A stretch of DNA of 64,000 nucleotides from Triglochin maritima (taxonomy: Eukaryota; Streptophyta; Magnoliopsida; Alismatales; Juncaginaceae), in assembly GCA_963682175.1 (NCBI GenBank), contig OY821775.1:15348501-15412500 (forward strand), written 5' to 3'. Made by a program: the position numbers and the translations under genes. The notes beneath the pieces are model-generated. The model was not told the origin of the DNA. It made no database searches and was given only the letters and a program-made list of their open reading frames with translations. This document shows positions 23,348 to 35,308 of the stretch, piece by piece (the first letter of the stretch is position 1; every line of letters begins with the position of its first letter).

Positions 23348-24520
23348 CTGAATTGCTAAACATCGCCCCAAAATTACTTAAATCGCCCATTGAAATTACC
23401 ATTTTGCCCTTCTCTCATTTCTACTGCTATAACGCGACATTTTACCCTCCTATCACACATCTCTCTTCATCTTCCTCTTATAATCATAAAAAATAATGTT
23501 TTGGAGGTCAGTAATGAGCCAACGGACGCCCCAGTGTACTCGAATCTCGTAAAATATCTAACATCTTTCTAATAAAAAAATAATAAAAAATTACGGACGT
23601 TCGACGGAACCGCCCCACGTAGGAGGGGGCGTTTGGGTAAGACGCCTCCCCGATAGGGGAGGCGTGTTACCCAGACGCCCCGCCCATGGGGGAGGCATTT
23701 TACCCAGACACCCCGCCCATGGGAATGGCGTCTGTGTAAGACGCCTCCCCAATGGGGGAGGCGTCTTACCTAGACGCCCCCTCCTACGTGGGGCGGCTCC
23801 GTCAGACACCCGTATTTATTTATTATTTTTTTAAAAAGATAATTGATTATAAATTTAGATAATTGTTAAATTAATTAATTAATAAGTTAATAATTAATAT
23901 ATTCGGATGACCGATACCCATTCGGTACACCGAAAATTCAAAAATTTCCAGATCCAACAATTTCATAATCCAAAAAATTTCTACGTGGAGCGAGACCCCC
24001 GAACGACCTGTCGAGGTGGTATTTGTAAGTCAGGATGTTTTACCGCCGGGGGATTTTGGATCTTAAAAAATGTTGGATCTGGAAATTTTTTGAATCTTCA
24101 TCACTTGCAAAAAACTCATTGTAATCCGACCAGTTACCACCGAAAACTTGCAAAGAAACGTCAAATAATTTGAGATAACACACCGTATAATTTTAATTTG
24201 ACAAAAAAATTAAAAAAAATGGGACATCTGGCTAAGACGCCTATACCATCGTGGAGGAGTCTGGCTAAGACGCCTCAGCCATGGTGGAGGCGCCTTAGCC
24301 AGACGCCAGAGTCGAAAAAAAATCCGCCTTCATTGCTTCGCCTGATTTAGGTGCTTCGCCAGACATTTTTGTGGTGTTGGTACTAGGAATGTTAGTAAAA
24401 CTGAGTCAAAAACCTTGTTTAAAGACACGGGACGATATGGGTATTAAATATATTGTTAAGGCAATTTGGTAATTTCAAGGGGCGATTTAAGTAGTCTTGG
24501 GGCGACGTTTAGTAGTCCCC
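23348..24520. mobile_element. Non-autonomous DNA transposon with 8-bp duplication and GC-rich hairpins
   Basis: A 1173-bp insertion in the solo LTR with an 8-bp direct repeat TTAATGTA (23340-23347 and 24521-24528). Inverted repeats of about 55 bp lie just inside the ends; CTAAAC(A/G)TCGCCCCAA and TACTTAAATCGCCC pair well, while the outermost 8 bp do not. The interior has no transposase but contains strong GC-rich palindromes (23590-23815 and 24225-24310). The 8-bp duplication suggests hAT; a MULE with a 9-bp site degraded by one base is the alternative. Confidence 0.7.
23610..23796. repeat. Very strong GC-rich hairpin with internal GGGGAGGCGTC repeats
   Basis: Outer arms 23610-23632 and 23774-23796 are exact 23-bp complements (core CCCCACGTAGGAGGGGG). 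Between them are smaller dyads of the type GACGCCTCCCC...GGGGAGGCGTC and repeated GACGCCCCGCCCATGGG words. The same GACGCCTC words recur in a smaller hairpin at about 24225-24310. No obvious coding meaning. Confidence 0.85.
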
Positions 24521-26670
24521 TTAATGTATTCTTTTTTTGAAAGTGTTAAGGGAGAGACTCTTGGTCCTTAACCGTAGAGCTCTAAAAGATAATGGTTTAC
24601 GTAAATCAAAAGTAATTCACAATCATGGTAATTGCCATATGACATTTATTACCGAGTTAAGATTGTCGTATTGGTTAAAAGAGATATTGTAGCTCTATAA
24701 ATATTTAACGACATGAGTATATGAAATAGAAAATGTTTCTATCATATATTGAATTGACCTAACAAATGAAGCATTATGGAATTATGTTTGTGTCATTAAT
24801 GTTTCATCGTGTCTTTGAATCCTAAGATATGAGACTTATATCTTTTCACATAAGGAGTGTATGATTTGATTATTATCAAAAACTATCAATGCGTATAGTG
24901 ATAAAAGTATTAGTTGGTTATGTATAACTTGTGGTGGAAAAGTTTATATGTCAAAAGATTATCATTGTCCCTCTTGACTTGAGTGATGATATTGTTGGGC
25001 CTCTTGATAAAGAAAAATTCTAATGTGCACAATGTAACTTGTGTATAGTTACATACTTATAATTATCAAGAAATCAAGAAATGAATATATATTACAAAGA
25101 TGATATAATTATACTTTTTATAATATTCTCAATATCAAGAGACAAGGGATAGACACAAGTGATATAACATATCACTAAATTGATCGTATTTAGTTCGAGT
25201 GAGCAACACATCTTTGTTATTTGGGTAGCTATAATGTGTAGTTAGACACTTCTTATAATTTATGATATAAAGTGTTTTAAATCATTGCCAACATAACTTG
25301 GATCCTCCTATAGGTCACACCACAGAACTGGGAAACAAGGAATTTGATTTTACATTTGATATGATGTATTAAAATACATGTGGTAAAATATTAAAATCAA
25401 TTATGTCGTGATTACGACATTGTTAATAAATTTATATGAGATGTGAATATCTTATGAGGTATAATGTTTGGCATTATATATGATAATATGTTGCATATTA
25501 TAAGGTGGTTTGTAACATTATAAAATATAAATTTGCTAAAATCCCAAAAATCAGATTTTGTTGGATCTTGATCTCAAATTTGATAAAAACATAAATCGGT
25601 CAAACCGTTCGACCGTTTGACGAACTTTGTTAGACCGAAATCAGGGACTTTACCTGGTTAAGAATCGGTCGACCGTTTGGCAAACGTGGTTTGACTGAAA
25701 TCAGGATTTTCCTGATTGAGAGATGGTCGACCGTTTGGACATGTCGCTTGACCGAAACTAGGGAATTTTGGTTATGGTGAATCAGTTGATTGGTTTGACG
25801 TGTTGTCCGATCGAAATTGACGATTTATAACCAATCAGTCGAACGGTTGACTATTTCGGTCGACCATTTACGTAATGTTTTGCTTGAATTAATAAGAAAA
25901 TTTCTTTGATCATAGGTTGGATATTTTCCAATTTGGTTAGAGGAGGTTAAGGGATGATTACGTGTCGAAATATGAATGGATTAGAGGAGCTATTAACAAG
26001 GAATCATGTGCAAGTGGGTCGCACATGAATAGGTTTTGAGGAAGTCCAATAAATAGGACCCTCATCTCCTCATTGTTAATATATGAATGCATAATTCTCC
26101 TCTCAATATTTATCCACTAAATCCTTTCTAACATTTCCTTGTTAGTTGAGTGTTTGAGAGATTAAATTCTCCGGAGCATCAAAGGGAGTTGGTGAACACT
26201 TGGAGGAATTCCGAGGCAATTCAAGTGCAACGCGACTCTGGATCTTCGAAATGGTTTTAGAGAACATTTTGGGTATGATTTGCTTCTATACAATTTAATA
26301 TTTATGTGGGATACATATATTAAAATGTGTAGTCTATGTTTTGTACATAGAAAATTATTGAAAATATGAAAATCGATCTTAAATGCTTGTTTTTTTTTAA
26401 ATATGAACAAGTGTGGGGCACAAAATCCTACAGATTTAACGGGTCATAATTGACTGTGTGCACCTAGGTTTTCGGTATTTACCTCTGTGCACCTTGGATA
26501 TCAGGGTTTTTACTTATATACATCTCTACCATTTGTAGGATCCACTTAGTCACGATTTATGTTAGAAGTTTTGCAAATTACACCTTATAAAAATAAATAT
26601 TTCTTCCAGCCCTCTGTCTTTCCACCCTCACATTCCTCTTTCTCTCTCTCTCTCAAACTCTCTTTTCCAT

Positions 26671-27247
26671 CCACAATCCATCTCCACTGCCCAAAAGCTC
26701 CACACCCACCTCATCATGAAAGTCCTCGCCTCCAACTCCTCGCTCCTCATTATGTTCATGCACGCCTACTCCGTCACTGGCAAACCCACGTCTGCCTGCC
26801 AACAAATCGACGTAATTCCCGAAATGAACATCGTCTTCTTCAATATCATGATACCACAATCCATCTCCACATTCCAAAAGCTCCACGCCCACCTCATCAC
26901 GACCGTCCTTCTCATCTCCAACCCGTTGCTCCTCCAGCTTCAGGCACGCCTACTCTGCCACTGGTAAACCCACATCCACCCGCCAACTGTTTGACACAAT
27001 TCCTGACAAGAGCATCATCTTATTCAACATCATGATACGAAGGTATGCCAATAATAAGTTGTTCAGGGACGCCATCATTATATTGCATTATTTCATAAAA
27101 CCATATGAAGAATCAAATCACACGATCACTATTGAATTTATTACAAAGTGCATAGAGTTCAAGCCAAGCAACACAAGAAACAACATCAACTAGAACGTAC
27201 TCGATTCCAACTAAGCACAAATTATATCCTTCATAATTTCGAAGCTC
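26671..27247 (+). pseudogene. Captured PPR-protein gene fragment, internally duplicated
   Basis: Plus-strand translation in shifting frames gives pentatricopeptide-repeat text: KLHAHLITT, LLSNPLLL-like, AYSVTGKPTSA, QLFDTIPDKSIILFNIMI-like. Plant PPR proteins bind organellar RNA in series of 35-residue helical hairpins; here only about two repeats survive. A segment of about 183 bp is present twice in tandem (starts near 26671 and 26854, both CCACAATCCATCTCCAC). Stops and frameshifts separate the parts, so no working protein is likely. The fragment is sandwiched in the MULE next to its left inverted repeat, the usual place of captured DNA. Confidence 0.75.
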
Positions 27248-27250
27248 TTA

Positions 27251-27758
27251 GAGCATGCTTAACGGGGGGCGTGATCAACCGGGTGCCCGACCACGTCGGA
27301 TTTCCTGTGCAAATCGGGCACCACGGAGGCCCGCACTCCCCCGCCCAGGTGTGAAATCGGGTGGGGGACCTCCTGATCACCTGTCCGGGTGGGTGGGTTG
27401 GGCGTGCCCCCCCCCCCCCCACCATTCGTTAATGTTTTGGTTAAAAAACTTAAAAAATCATTTTAAATTATTTTATCAATTAATTTTTTGTGAAATTATA
27501 TTTTTTATTTGTTTTGATTTTGTAGATTTTTTGTGATTTGTTTTTATTTTACCTAGGATTGATCTCCAAATGACGTGGAGGGGAGAGAATGTAGGATGTG
27601 TGGGGTATTTCTGGGTGTGATTAAGGGGATATTTTGGGCGTGTTGGGTGAGATTACGTGGCAGAGAGAGAAGTTGACGTGGCAGATAGAGAAACTGACGC
27701 GGCAGAGAGAGAGAGAGCAGGGTGCACGGGGGTAGCCCGGGCATCGTTAAACTTGGTC
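27251..27758. mobile_element. Tourist-type MITE (PIF/Harbinger-like)
   Basis: A 508-bp insertion separating the two captured gene fragments. The ends GAGCATGCTTAACG and (complement) GACCAAGTTTAACG match at 11 of 14 positions, and the 3-bp direct repeat TTA flanks it (27248-27250 and 27759-27761), the PIF/Harbinger target size and sequence. It contains a C14-15 run near 27406-27420 and no coding region. Confidence 0.65.
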
Positions 27759-27761
27759 TTA

Positions 27762-28470
27762 GTTAAACTTCAAGAAGGCCCAACAACATCCATAGGAAGT
27801 TACTTCAACAACCCTACTACCTCCCTTATCTTGTCTCCACTTCCAACAACACTCTAAAAAGCATCCACCACAGATTACTTGCTCATGCAACGCTCGTATA
27901 TACTGATCCCAAACTTCCACATGCATGACCACCCAATTAGAATTATCTTATGGTCGAAACATATTGGCTGCCATATCATTGGCACACCAACCATAATGCT
28001 CTCCGGCACGTCCATTTATGGGACCGATGACACGATAATGCGGTCTAGGAATCCGACAGGCAAGTGCACCACAAACCTCTCGTTCAACGACCACAAAAAT
28101 GAGATTCTACTGGCGTCCAACCCGACAGTGAGATTCGCGAGCTCTACGTAGGTCAGGTAGGGCACAACCTGAAGCTCATGTAGACTACAGAAGCCAGTGG
28201 TTGCCAGTCAAGCCAGGGGAGGCAGTCGTGGGGGTCCGGAGTGGGAGAGGTCAATGAGGTGAGGTGAAGTGGGCCAACTGGTAGTGTATTCCTAAGCTTT
28301 GTGTTCTGGTCAAATATGATTTGTCCTTCAAGTACTAGGAATATGTTGACTGCCATGGAAGTTGTTAACGGTAGTTTTCGGCACATCTCCTGAAGGAGGG
28401 CCGACATTGGGTGGTCGACGTTGTCTAGAATGTATCCTTCCGGTAGGTCTTGGGCTTGGACAGTGGAGAT
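27762..28470 (-). pseudogene. Captured flavonoid 3-O-glucosyltransferase fragment (UGT78-like)
   Basis: Minus-strand translation in several frames matches the middle and C-terminal parts of flavonoid 3-O-glucosyltransferases, which transfer glucose from UDP-glucose to anthocyanidins and flavonols. From 28470 downward: an LPEGYI block, HPMSALLQEMCRKLPLTTSM, a CLPWLDWQPLASVVYMSF block (the family's linker before the donor-binding half), FLWSLNERFVVHLPVGFLDR, then a jump to MVGVPMIWQPICFDHKI and a final KIREVVGLLK...VGP. Much of the PSPG sugar-donor box is missing between the last blocks, and stops and frameshifts are present. Orientation is opposite to the PPR fragment, so at least two captures are involved. 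Confidence 0.75.
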
Positions 28471-29298
28471 AGATTGTGGACGGAGAAGAGAGATTGAGAG
28501 AGGGAGAAGAGAGTGAGGGTGGAAAGAGAGAGGGCTAGGAAAGAGAGAAGTGTGTTTGGGATTTTTTGTTTTTTTACTTTATTTTTTTTTGTTATTGACA
28601 TCAAGGATATCTATCATTTTATAAGATGAAATTTGCAAAATTTCTAACAGAAATTGTGACTCGATGGGCATTACAAACAGTAAAGGTGTATACAAGTAAA
28701 AACCTTGAGATCTGATTGATTCAGTTAAAACAACCGCAAGTACACGACGTCGGCGAAGACACGACAAGTACTAGTATTGTCCAAGAGGAGCGCTTGCGAG
28801 ATGGAATTCACAATACTCAAGTGGGAAAAGAAGAGAGGTATGAGGTTAGAATTACAATACAATGCGTATGAAATTAGAAAACAAACCCCTTAGGGGTAGA
28901 GAGAGAACGCAGAAATCAACAATATGTGTACGTGTGTGTGTTCATTTGTGCTCATCACAACATGTAATACATTAAATTCATAAAACCAAATCCAACGTTG
29001 CCTCCACATGAAATAAGATAAAACATTATCATTAAAACATACAAGATAATAATTGAAATGAGTGTAATATGAGCTCATGCATAATGACCAAACCCTACTA
29101 TGTCTCCACATGAAATAAGATTTAACACAATCATTAAAATATACAAGACATTAATTAAGATGAGGTCAACAAGAGTACATGCTCCACATGTCATGTTTCC
29201 TTCTTCCACTCCATCATTATCCTCACCTCATCGTTCCCCATAAAATAAGTCATCTAATCTAATCATGTGTTAAACATCACTCAAGAGCATTAGCACAT

Positions 29299-30832
29299 TG
29301 ATTGATCGTTTTATATTTAACCGCAAGTGCACGGCCGCGTTGAAGCGGTGGCAAATACGGGTCGTCCACTTGGAGGTGTGTCGACACTTGGTTTGTGCGA
29401 AGGCGAGAGGTAAAGAAATGGAAGAGAAGGGTTGGTTACACTAAACTACACTAAGATGCAAAAAGGAAATGAAAATAAGCAATAAACTAAGCCCCATAGG
29501 GGGTAGAGAAATAATGTGAACATAAAGAAGTGTGTGTGTGTTCATTAAGCTCCTCACAACATGTAGTGCATGAAATCATAAAACTACATCCAACTTTGCC
29601 TCCACATGAATTAAGATAAGACTACATCATTAAAACATACAAGACAATAATTGGAATGAAGCTACATGAACTCAAGTATAAAGACTATACCCTACTATGC
29701 CTCCACATGAATTAAGATTTCACTACATCATTAAAACATACAAGACATTAGCTAAGGTAAAGGCAACAAGAGCTCATACACTACAAATTGTGTTTCCAAT
29801 ATTAACTTCATCCATATCCTAACCTTATCATTCCCCATAAAATAGGTCCACTAATCAAAGCATAAGCTAAGCTTCATTCAAGAGCATTAGCATATCAAAG
29901 ATAAGAGTGAAAACCCATTAGATGGTTATGGAAATCATATAAAGCTCAAGGGATAAAGATAACACACACTTAATACACTACATGATTATATCACATATTT
30001 CTCCACCCCCAAATGGGGATGGAACTACTCACTACTCATTACACTAACTATATTAGCAAAAGAAAGCATAATACTGAAATGAAAGTTAACTAAGAAGGCA
30101 AGAAGCATTAAAGAAACATAAAAGGAAAGGAAAGACTAAACAAACATGCACAAATTAAAAGACAAGATTTAAAGAAACTAGAAGAATTATTTTATTAACA
30201 AATGACTCACATTGAAGGTAGCATTCTTCTCCACCTTGAGTTTTTGCTTCAAGGCTCACTCCTTAGTAGAGAGAATGCCACCAAGCAATGGGTAATTACA
30301 ATGGAAGGTGAAGAGTTCTATTTATAAGCATGGAAAAAGCTAATCGGGGACAATCCCCCGATGTGGGACTAAACCAATACCAAAAATAGCCTACACGAAC
30401 ATTAATACAAGTCCAGGAGAAATTTCGACGGATCCTGAGAAATATGGACCGCCAATTAGCGGTCCAAAATCTTCAGATTGTGTTGGAATTTGTTGTGGGC
30501 TTTTCTTTCTGGTATTGTTGGTCTTTGATGCGGTTACTTGACTTGTTGAAGCTCCGACCCGACTCGAATTGGTAAAATACTCCCCATGATGGTGTGGAGT
30601 ATTCTGTTTTGCTCTTAGGTCCTTCGGTCTTACGATCAGGTCCTTCTCCCGTGCATCTTAGTCCTCAGGTCTCACAATTAAGTCCTTTTTCCTGCTTTTG
30701 GGTCCTTTGATGGCTCTTCTCTTCAAACCTCTTTATTTCTGAAAACTAAACATAAAACTCGTCACGTAGCATTGCTTAGGTGTAATATAATGGATATAAG
30801 ATACAAATATGAGCATGAAATGATGTCAATCA
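29299..30832 (-). mobile_element. Solo LTR-B with perfect target duplication
   Basis: 1534 bp, TGATTGATCG at left to ATGTCAATCA at right, flanked by CACAT (29294-29298 and 30833-30837). The inverted termini TGATTGA/TCAATCA match the LTRs of the element at 57115-64000. One CCGCCAATTAGCGG dyad lies at 30449-30468, where the younger element has two. No internal region is left, so it arose by recombination between the two LTRs of a former full element. Confidence 0.92.
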
Positions 30833-31698
30833 CACATCAAATATAAGAGTGAAAATCTCATGAGATGGTTATGGAAATCATGTGAGGTTCAAATGTTGGG
30901 ATTTACACACACACCTAATACATCACATAATCACATCCTCTTCTTCTCCACCCTCCAATGGGGATGGACTACGCCTTACTCATCTCTAAACTCAAGAAAT
31001 CATAAAAACAACACAAACCCATAATGGAAAAATGAGAAAATTAGATTAGGCAAACAACAAACATGAAGGAAATTGCATCAAGTAGAAAATATCAATGTAA
31101 AGAACAAGAATACTAGATTGAAATGAAAGGTTACAAGATTTCTCCTTTTTCTCCTCTTACATTAATGAACACTCAAAAAACCTAAACTAATGGAGGAAGC
31201 AAGAAGAAAAGGAGAGGTGGGATTATAATGGTATTTATAGAACAATACGTGGTTAGGATTAATCGAAATGTAATCAGGAGAGTTTAAATTAAATCTGATA
31301 GCTCTGGAATGCTTGGACCCGTTAACCCGACCCACGACCAAATTCTGGAGTCCATTGGATCAGAGTATCCGAATCCGCCACTGGCGGATTAATTTTTTTC
31401 CAACGCTTAAGTTTCTTCATTTTACACGTAGGGTGAAGCTCTGGTCCACTGTCTCGAACCGATTTGGTTTTAATTTGTGAAATACTGATCAGGTTCAAGT
31501 CAGGTGTCATAATATTTTTTACTTCACCATCAGATCACTCCCGGTTTTCACTTGGGTCTTTCCTGATATGTGATCCAGTCCTTGTGCATTACAAATAGGT
31601 CAAGAAGTCTTTAATTTAGTCCATTCTTGTTGCATTCAGGTCATTTCGCTCCATTTTCTCCTCTTTATTACCGAGCACCTGAAACACTTCAAACAAAC

Positions 31699-33588
31699 TG
31701 TAACGTCCTCAAAATACAGTGGAAATTTATACTTTTTTTTTAACACAAAGATTCAACTCAAACACCTGAGGACGATACTCATAAACATAACAAATGTGCA
31801 CCATATACAGGAGTTTGTCAAGAGTATGATTACATTCAAAATGACAAGATGGACTATACACATGTAATCATAACAACCTCAAAATAAGATAGCAGGATCC
31901 GGTAACAGTGTGCTCGTCCTCAGTCCCACCTAATTACTGCCGCTCCGGGCCTGAAAATAAACACGGAACTATTCCTGAGTTTCCATAAGGAAACCCTGTA
32001 TGCCAAATTCACCTATATGCATATGATAATTGCATTCACAAAACTTAACATACTAGTATACATGGCATATAATACAATAACATGACTTTACTTAACATGA
32101 AAGAAAATGCACATCTCATAAATAACTGCGGGCCCTACAAGGTCACCCGTAACATTCACTTAGCTGGAAATATCATCAGCCACATACTTTGCTGGAATAC
32201 TCATCAGCCACATACTTTGCCGGAATAATCATCAGCCACATACTTTGCTGGAATATATCATCGGCCACATATAAACGAATATATAATCAACATAACATCC
32301 ACCGAATGATAATGACCCGGTGGTCAACTCCGCCGCCGTCAAGGCTGGGCAACAACCTCACCTTACGGAGTCCATCTACTCCGCCGCCATAAAGGCTAGA
32401 CAGTCTCTCCACGCCCCACAGAGTTGAACAATAACAACAATATATATTACTGAAATAACAACATAAACGGTCAAACTACTTAACATAACCAGTCGACCGA
32501 ACTTCTTAAACGGTCGAACAAACATATAACACCGGGCGACCGAAACTTCTGAATTTAATTGAATAATATAAACATAATTGGTCAATCACACAACTTTAAC
32601 GGTCGGACAAAATCACGTATTCGGTCGACCAACATAATTTAAACGGTCGAACAAAATCACACATTCGGTCGACCACTTCAAAACTTAAAACATATTATAA
32701 TAACGGCCGAACGGCGAAGGGGTCTCGTTCAACCGAAATCTATCAGGGACAACCTAGAATTTCTAGTCATTAATCGGTCGAACATCCTTGATAATCGGTC
32801 GAACAATCCACTTAATTATTCAAGTTAACGGTCAAACAATACATTAATTCAGTCAACCGTCTCATAATATAAATTCAAATCGACTTTATTTATCTTCAAA
32901 CGGTCGAAAGGCAAAGGGGTCCTGTTCGACCAAAAATTACAAGAGTCATCATCTTCTTCCCCAATCACGTTTAACCGGTCGACCGCTACTCGCTTCGTTC
33001 GACCAATGAGGGATAATTCTTAACTTTTAAATTTCATTCGGTCGACCGAAACTCATACCCGTCGACCGTTCTGCCATGTATTTTAAACTTAACTTTGCAC
33101 CGACGAGGTTTCATACCTCCGGTGACCCATCTAAACCCTCACACACCTAGTGTGAGTTACTAAATCGAACTTGACATACCTTATAGCCTTAGCTGACATT
33201 GAATTTTGCTGATAGAAATTCGTCTCCTCACTTCCCTCGCCTAGTTCCAAACCCTCCGGTGCCCTCTTCACAGCCTTCTCTCTCTCACGTAATATTCTAC
33301 CTTCTTACTTAATGGAATAGAGAGGGAGGAAAAGAGTTGAGAGATTGATGTACGTCCCACACATGAAGGGAGAAAGAGATGCGTTATTTTTACTTTATAC
33401 CTCAACACCTCCCAAACCACCAACCACAGCAAGACACCTCATCCTTACCATTCTTATCTCCTCACTCTTATCTGCGTTTTCTTCATCTCCAATCCAAGGA
33501 TATACTTTAACTCACTTAACTATTCAATTAGCTTAATCAATCCTCTAGTCATTTTAGTTTATCGTAATTAAAGTTTAAGATTCTAACA
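31699..33588 (-). repeat. 3' LTR of the chromovirus
   Basis: 1890 bp and highly similar to the 5' LTR. It contains four units of a 28-31 bp minisatellite (about 32163-32271; core CATCAGCCACATACTTTGC), one fewer than the 5' LTR, which explains the 30-bp length difference. The CGGTCGACC array lies at about 32468-33072 with a TATA-like TATATATT at 32439-32446 beyond its downstream (minus-strand) end. Confidence 0.93.
32468..33072. promoter_or_regulatory. CGGTCGACC motif array in the chromovirus 3' LTR
   Basis: Perfect and one-off copies of CGGTCGACC(G/A) and CGGTCGAAC recur over about 600 bp, often as an ACGGTCGAACA copy followed by a TTCGGTCGACC copy. The same word forms the array in the LTR of the unrelated Copia family. 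The position upstream of the TATA-like box suggests a transcriptional role; that is inference. Confidence 0.65.
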
Positions 33589-33601
33589 ATCTACCCTCCT
33601 T
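33589..33601 (-). other. Polypurine tract of the chromovirus
   Basis: The minus strand reads AAGGAGGGTAGAT directly before the 3' LTR start TGTTAG. Confidence 0.8.
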
Positions 33602-33604
33602 AAA

Positions 33605-34130
33605 GAAATTTCGACCGCGAAATTTAAAACAAACAACTTACCAAACAACTCCGGATACTTCTTCCGGATTTCATCTTCAATTTCCTAGGTGGCCTCCCGA
33701 TCACTGTGGTGCTGCCATCACACCTTCACCATAGGAATGGTTTTTCTTCTGAGCTGATGCTCCATACGATCCACTATCTCTACAGGTCTTTCATCTAGTG
33801 ATAAACCTTGCTGAATTTCCGGGACCTCTATCTCAATAATATGTGACGGGTCCGACACATACTTTCTCAACATCGATACATGAAAAACATTATGAAGACC
33901 TGAGAATTGTGGTGGCAGTGCAATTCGATAGGCCACTTCTCCGACACGATCCAAAATTTCAAACGGTCCGATATATCTCGGACTGAGCTTACCTCTCTTT
34001 CCGAATCTCATTACTCCGCGAGAGGGAGAGATTTTCAGAAACACATGATCACCAACTTCAAAATTTAATTCTCATCTACGCTTATCCGCGTAACTTTTCT
34101 GTCTACTCTGAGCAGCTAGCAACCTTTTCT
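33605..34130 (-). pseudogene. Chromovirus integrase tail and chromodomain remnant
   Basis: At 34044-33718 the frame reads the GPY/F-type integrase tail (RGKLSPRYIGPFEILDRVG, YRIALPPQFSGLHNVFHVSM), with a stop after MVKV. Continuing past the stop, WQHHSDREAT and EIEDEIRKKYPELF are the C-terminal chromodomain typical of plant chromoviruses, which guides integration to marked chromatin. A frameshift near 34130-34080 separates this from the integrase core. One further stop replaces the tryptophan after EAT. Confidence 0.82.
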
Positions 34131-35281
34131 TAATCACATCCACTTTCGGTATACATTTGTATTAATTCAGGTCCAAGTAGTTGTCTTTCGCCTACATCAC
34201 TCCAACATACAGGTGATCTGCATGGCCTTCCGTACAACGCTTCATACGGTGCCATCCCAATGCTGGTATGATAACTATTGTTGTAAGAAAATTCGAGCAG
34301 TGGCAAGTGATCATCCCAATGTCCTGCCCAATCAAGGGTACATGCCCTCAACATATCTTCTAAATTCTGGATAGTTCGCTCTGACTGTCCGTCTGTCTGG
34401 GGGTGGAAGGCAGTACTAAACTTCAATTGAGTTCCCAATGCCTTCTGCAAGATTCCCCAAAATCTCGACGTAAATCTGGGGTCTCGATCAGAAATGATAC
34501 TTACAGGCACTCCGTGCAACCTAACAATCTCTTCTATGTATAACTTAGCTAGACCTTCGAGAGACATTGTGGCCTTAATCGTTAAGAAATGTGCCGATTT
34601 GGTTAATCGATCGACAATGACCCAGATTGCATCATGAAATCTCCTCGACTTTTGTAATCCTGTGACAAAATCCATCGTCACATGTTCCCACTTCCACTCA
34701 GGCAGTTCAATTTCCTGTATTGGGCCTGCGGGTCTTTCATGCTCAATCTTTACTTGTTGACAAACTAAGCATTTAGAAACAAATTCTGCTATATCTCTTT
34801 TCATTCCTTTCCACCAAAAATTTCGTTGCAGATCCTTGTACATTTTTGTACTCCCTGGGTGAATAGAATACTTGGATCTATGTGCTTCGTCCATAATTTC
34901 TTTCCTTAAGTCATTACTTTGTGGCACCCAGATACGGTTTTGAACCCGTAGACCTCCATCTATTCCTATACTAAAACCCAATCCTTCCTTTGCTACCGAA
35001 AGCATTAAGCTTGGTAACTCACTATCTTCCTTTTGAGCCTGTACAATCCTTGGTATAATCTGTGGCTCAACTCTTATTCCTGCAATCACAGCTCTTTCCG
35101 ATTTCTTTGCAAATGGCTTCCATTCTGTTAAATCCTCAATCAACTTCCATTCCTGGATACACAAACTTGATATCTTCACTTTTCTACTTAAAGCATTTTC
35201 TACTGCATTTGCCTTTCCAGGACGATAAGAAATAGTGAATTCATAATCCTTAATAAACTCAAGCCATCTGCGTTGCCTCAT
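34130..35281 (-). pseudogene. Chromovirus RNase H end, integrase zinc finger and catalytic core
   Basis: An open frame of 383 residues. It begins at the end of RNase H ([29 protein letters not shown]). The HHCC zinc finger follows ([15 protein letters not shown] and KCLVCQQVK, about residues 132-175). The integrase core D,D-35-E is visible as [18 protein letters not shown] and [17 protein letters not shown], and the core ends with [15 protein letters not shown]. All three acidic positions are kept, but flanking stops and frameshifts cut the protein off from RT and the C-terminal tail. Confidence 0.88.
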
Positions 35282-35308
35282 ATTCAGCTCTTGCTGCGAA
35301 AATAGATA

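Larger units (their letters stand above)
23261..26432 (+). mobile_element. Solo LTR-A inside the left MULE repeat
   Basis: A plus-strand LTR-A (TGAAGGAATGTG...AAAATCCTACA). Its 3172 bp include a later 1173-bp DNA element, leaving about 1990 bp, the usual LTR length. It splits the left inverted repeat: GGTTTTGTGCACTTTA on its left and TTTAACGGGTCATAAT on its right match, joined, the complement of the right repeat. Its target duplication is imperfect (CTTTA versus GATTTA). A weakened GGTCGACC array lies at about 25592-25870 and a TATA-like CAATAAATAGG at 26049-26059. Confidence 0.85.

Noticed and set aside
26559..27035. 158-residue plus-strand frame as a host gene
   Set aside because: It is a His/Pro-rich shadow frame over the captured PPR fragment inside a MULE; the PPR text is in other frames.
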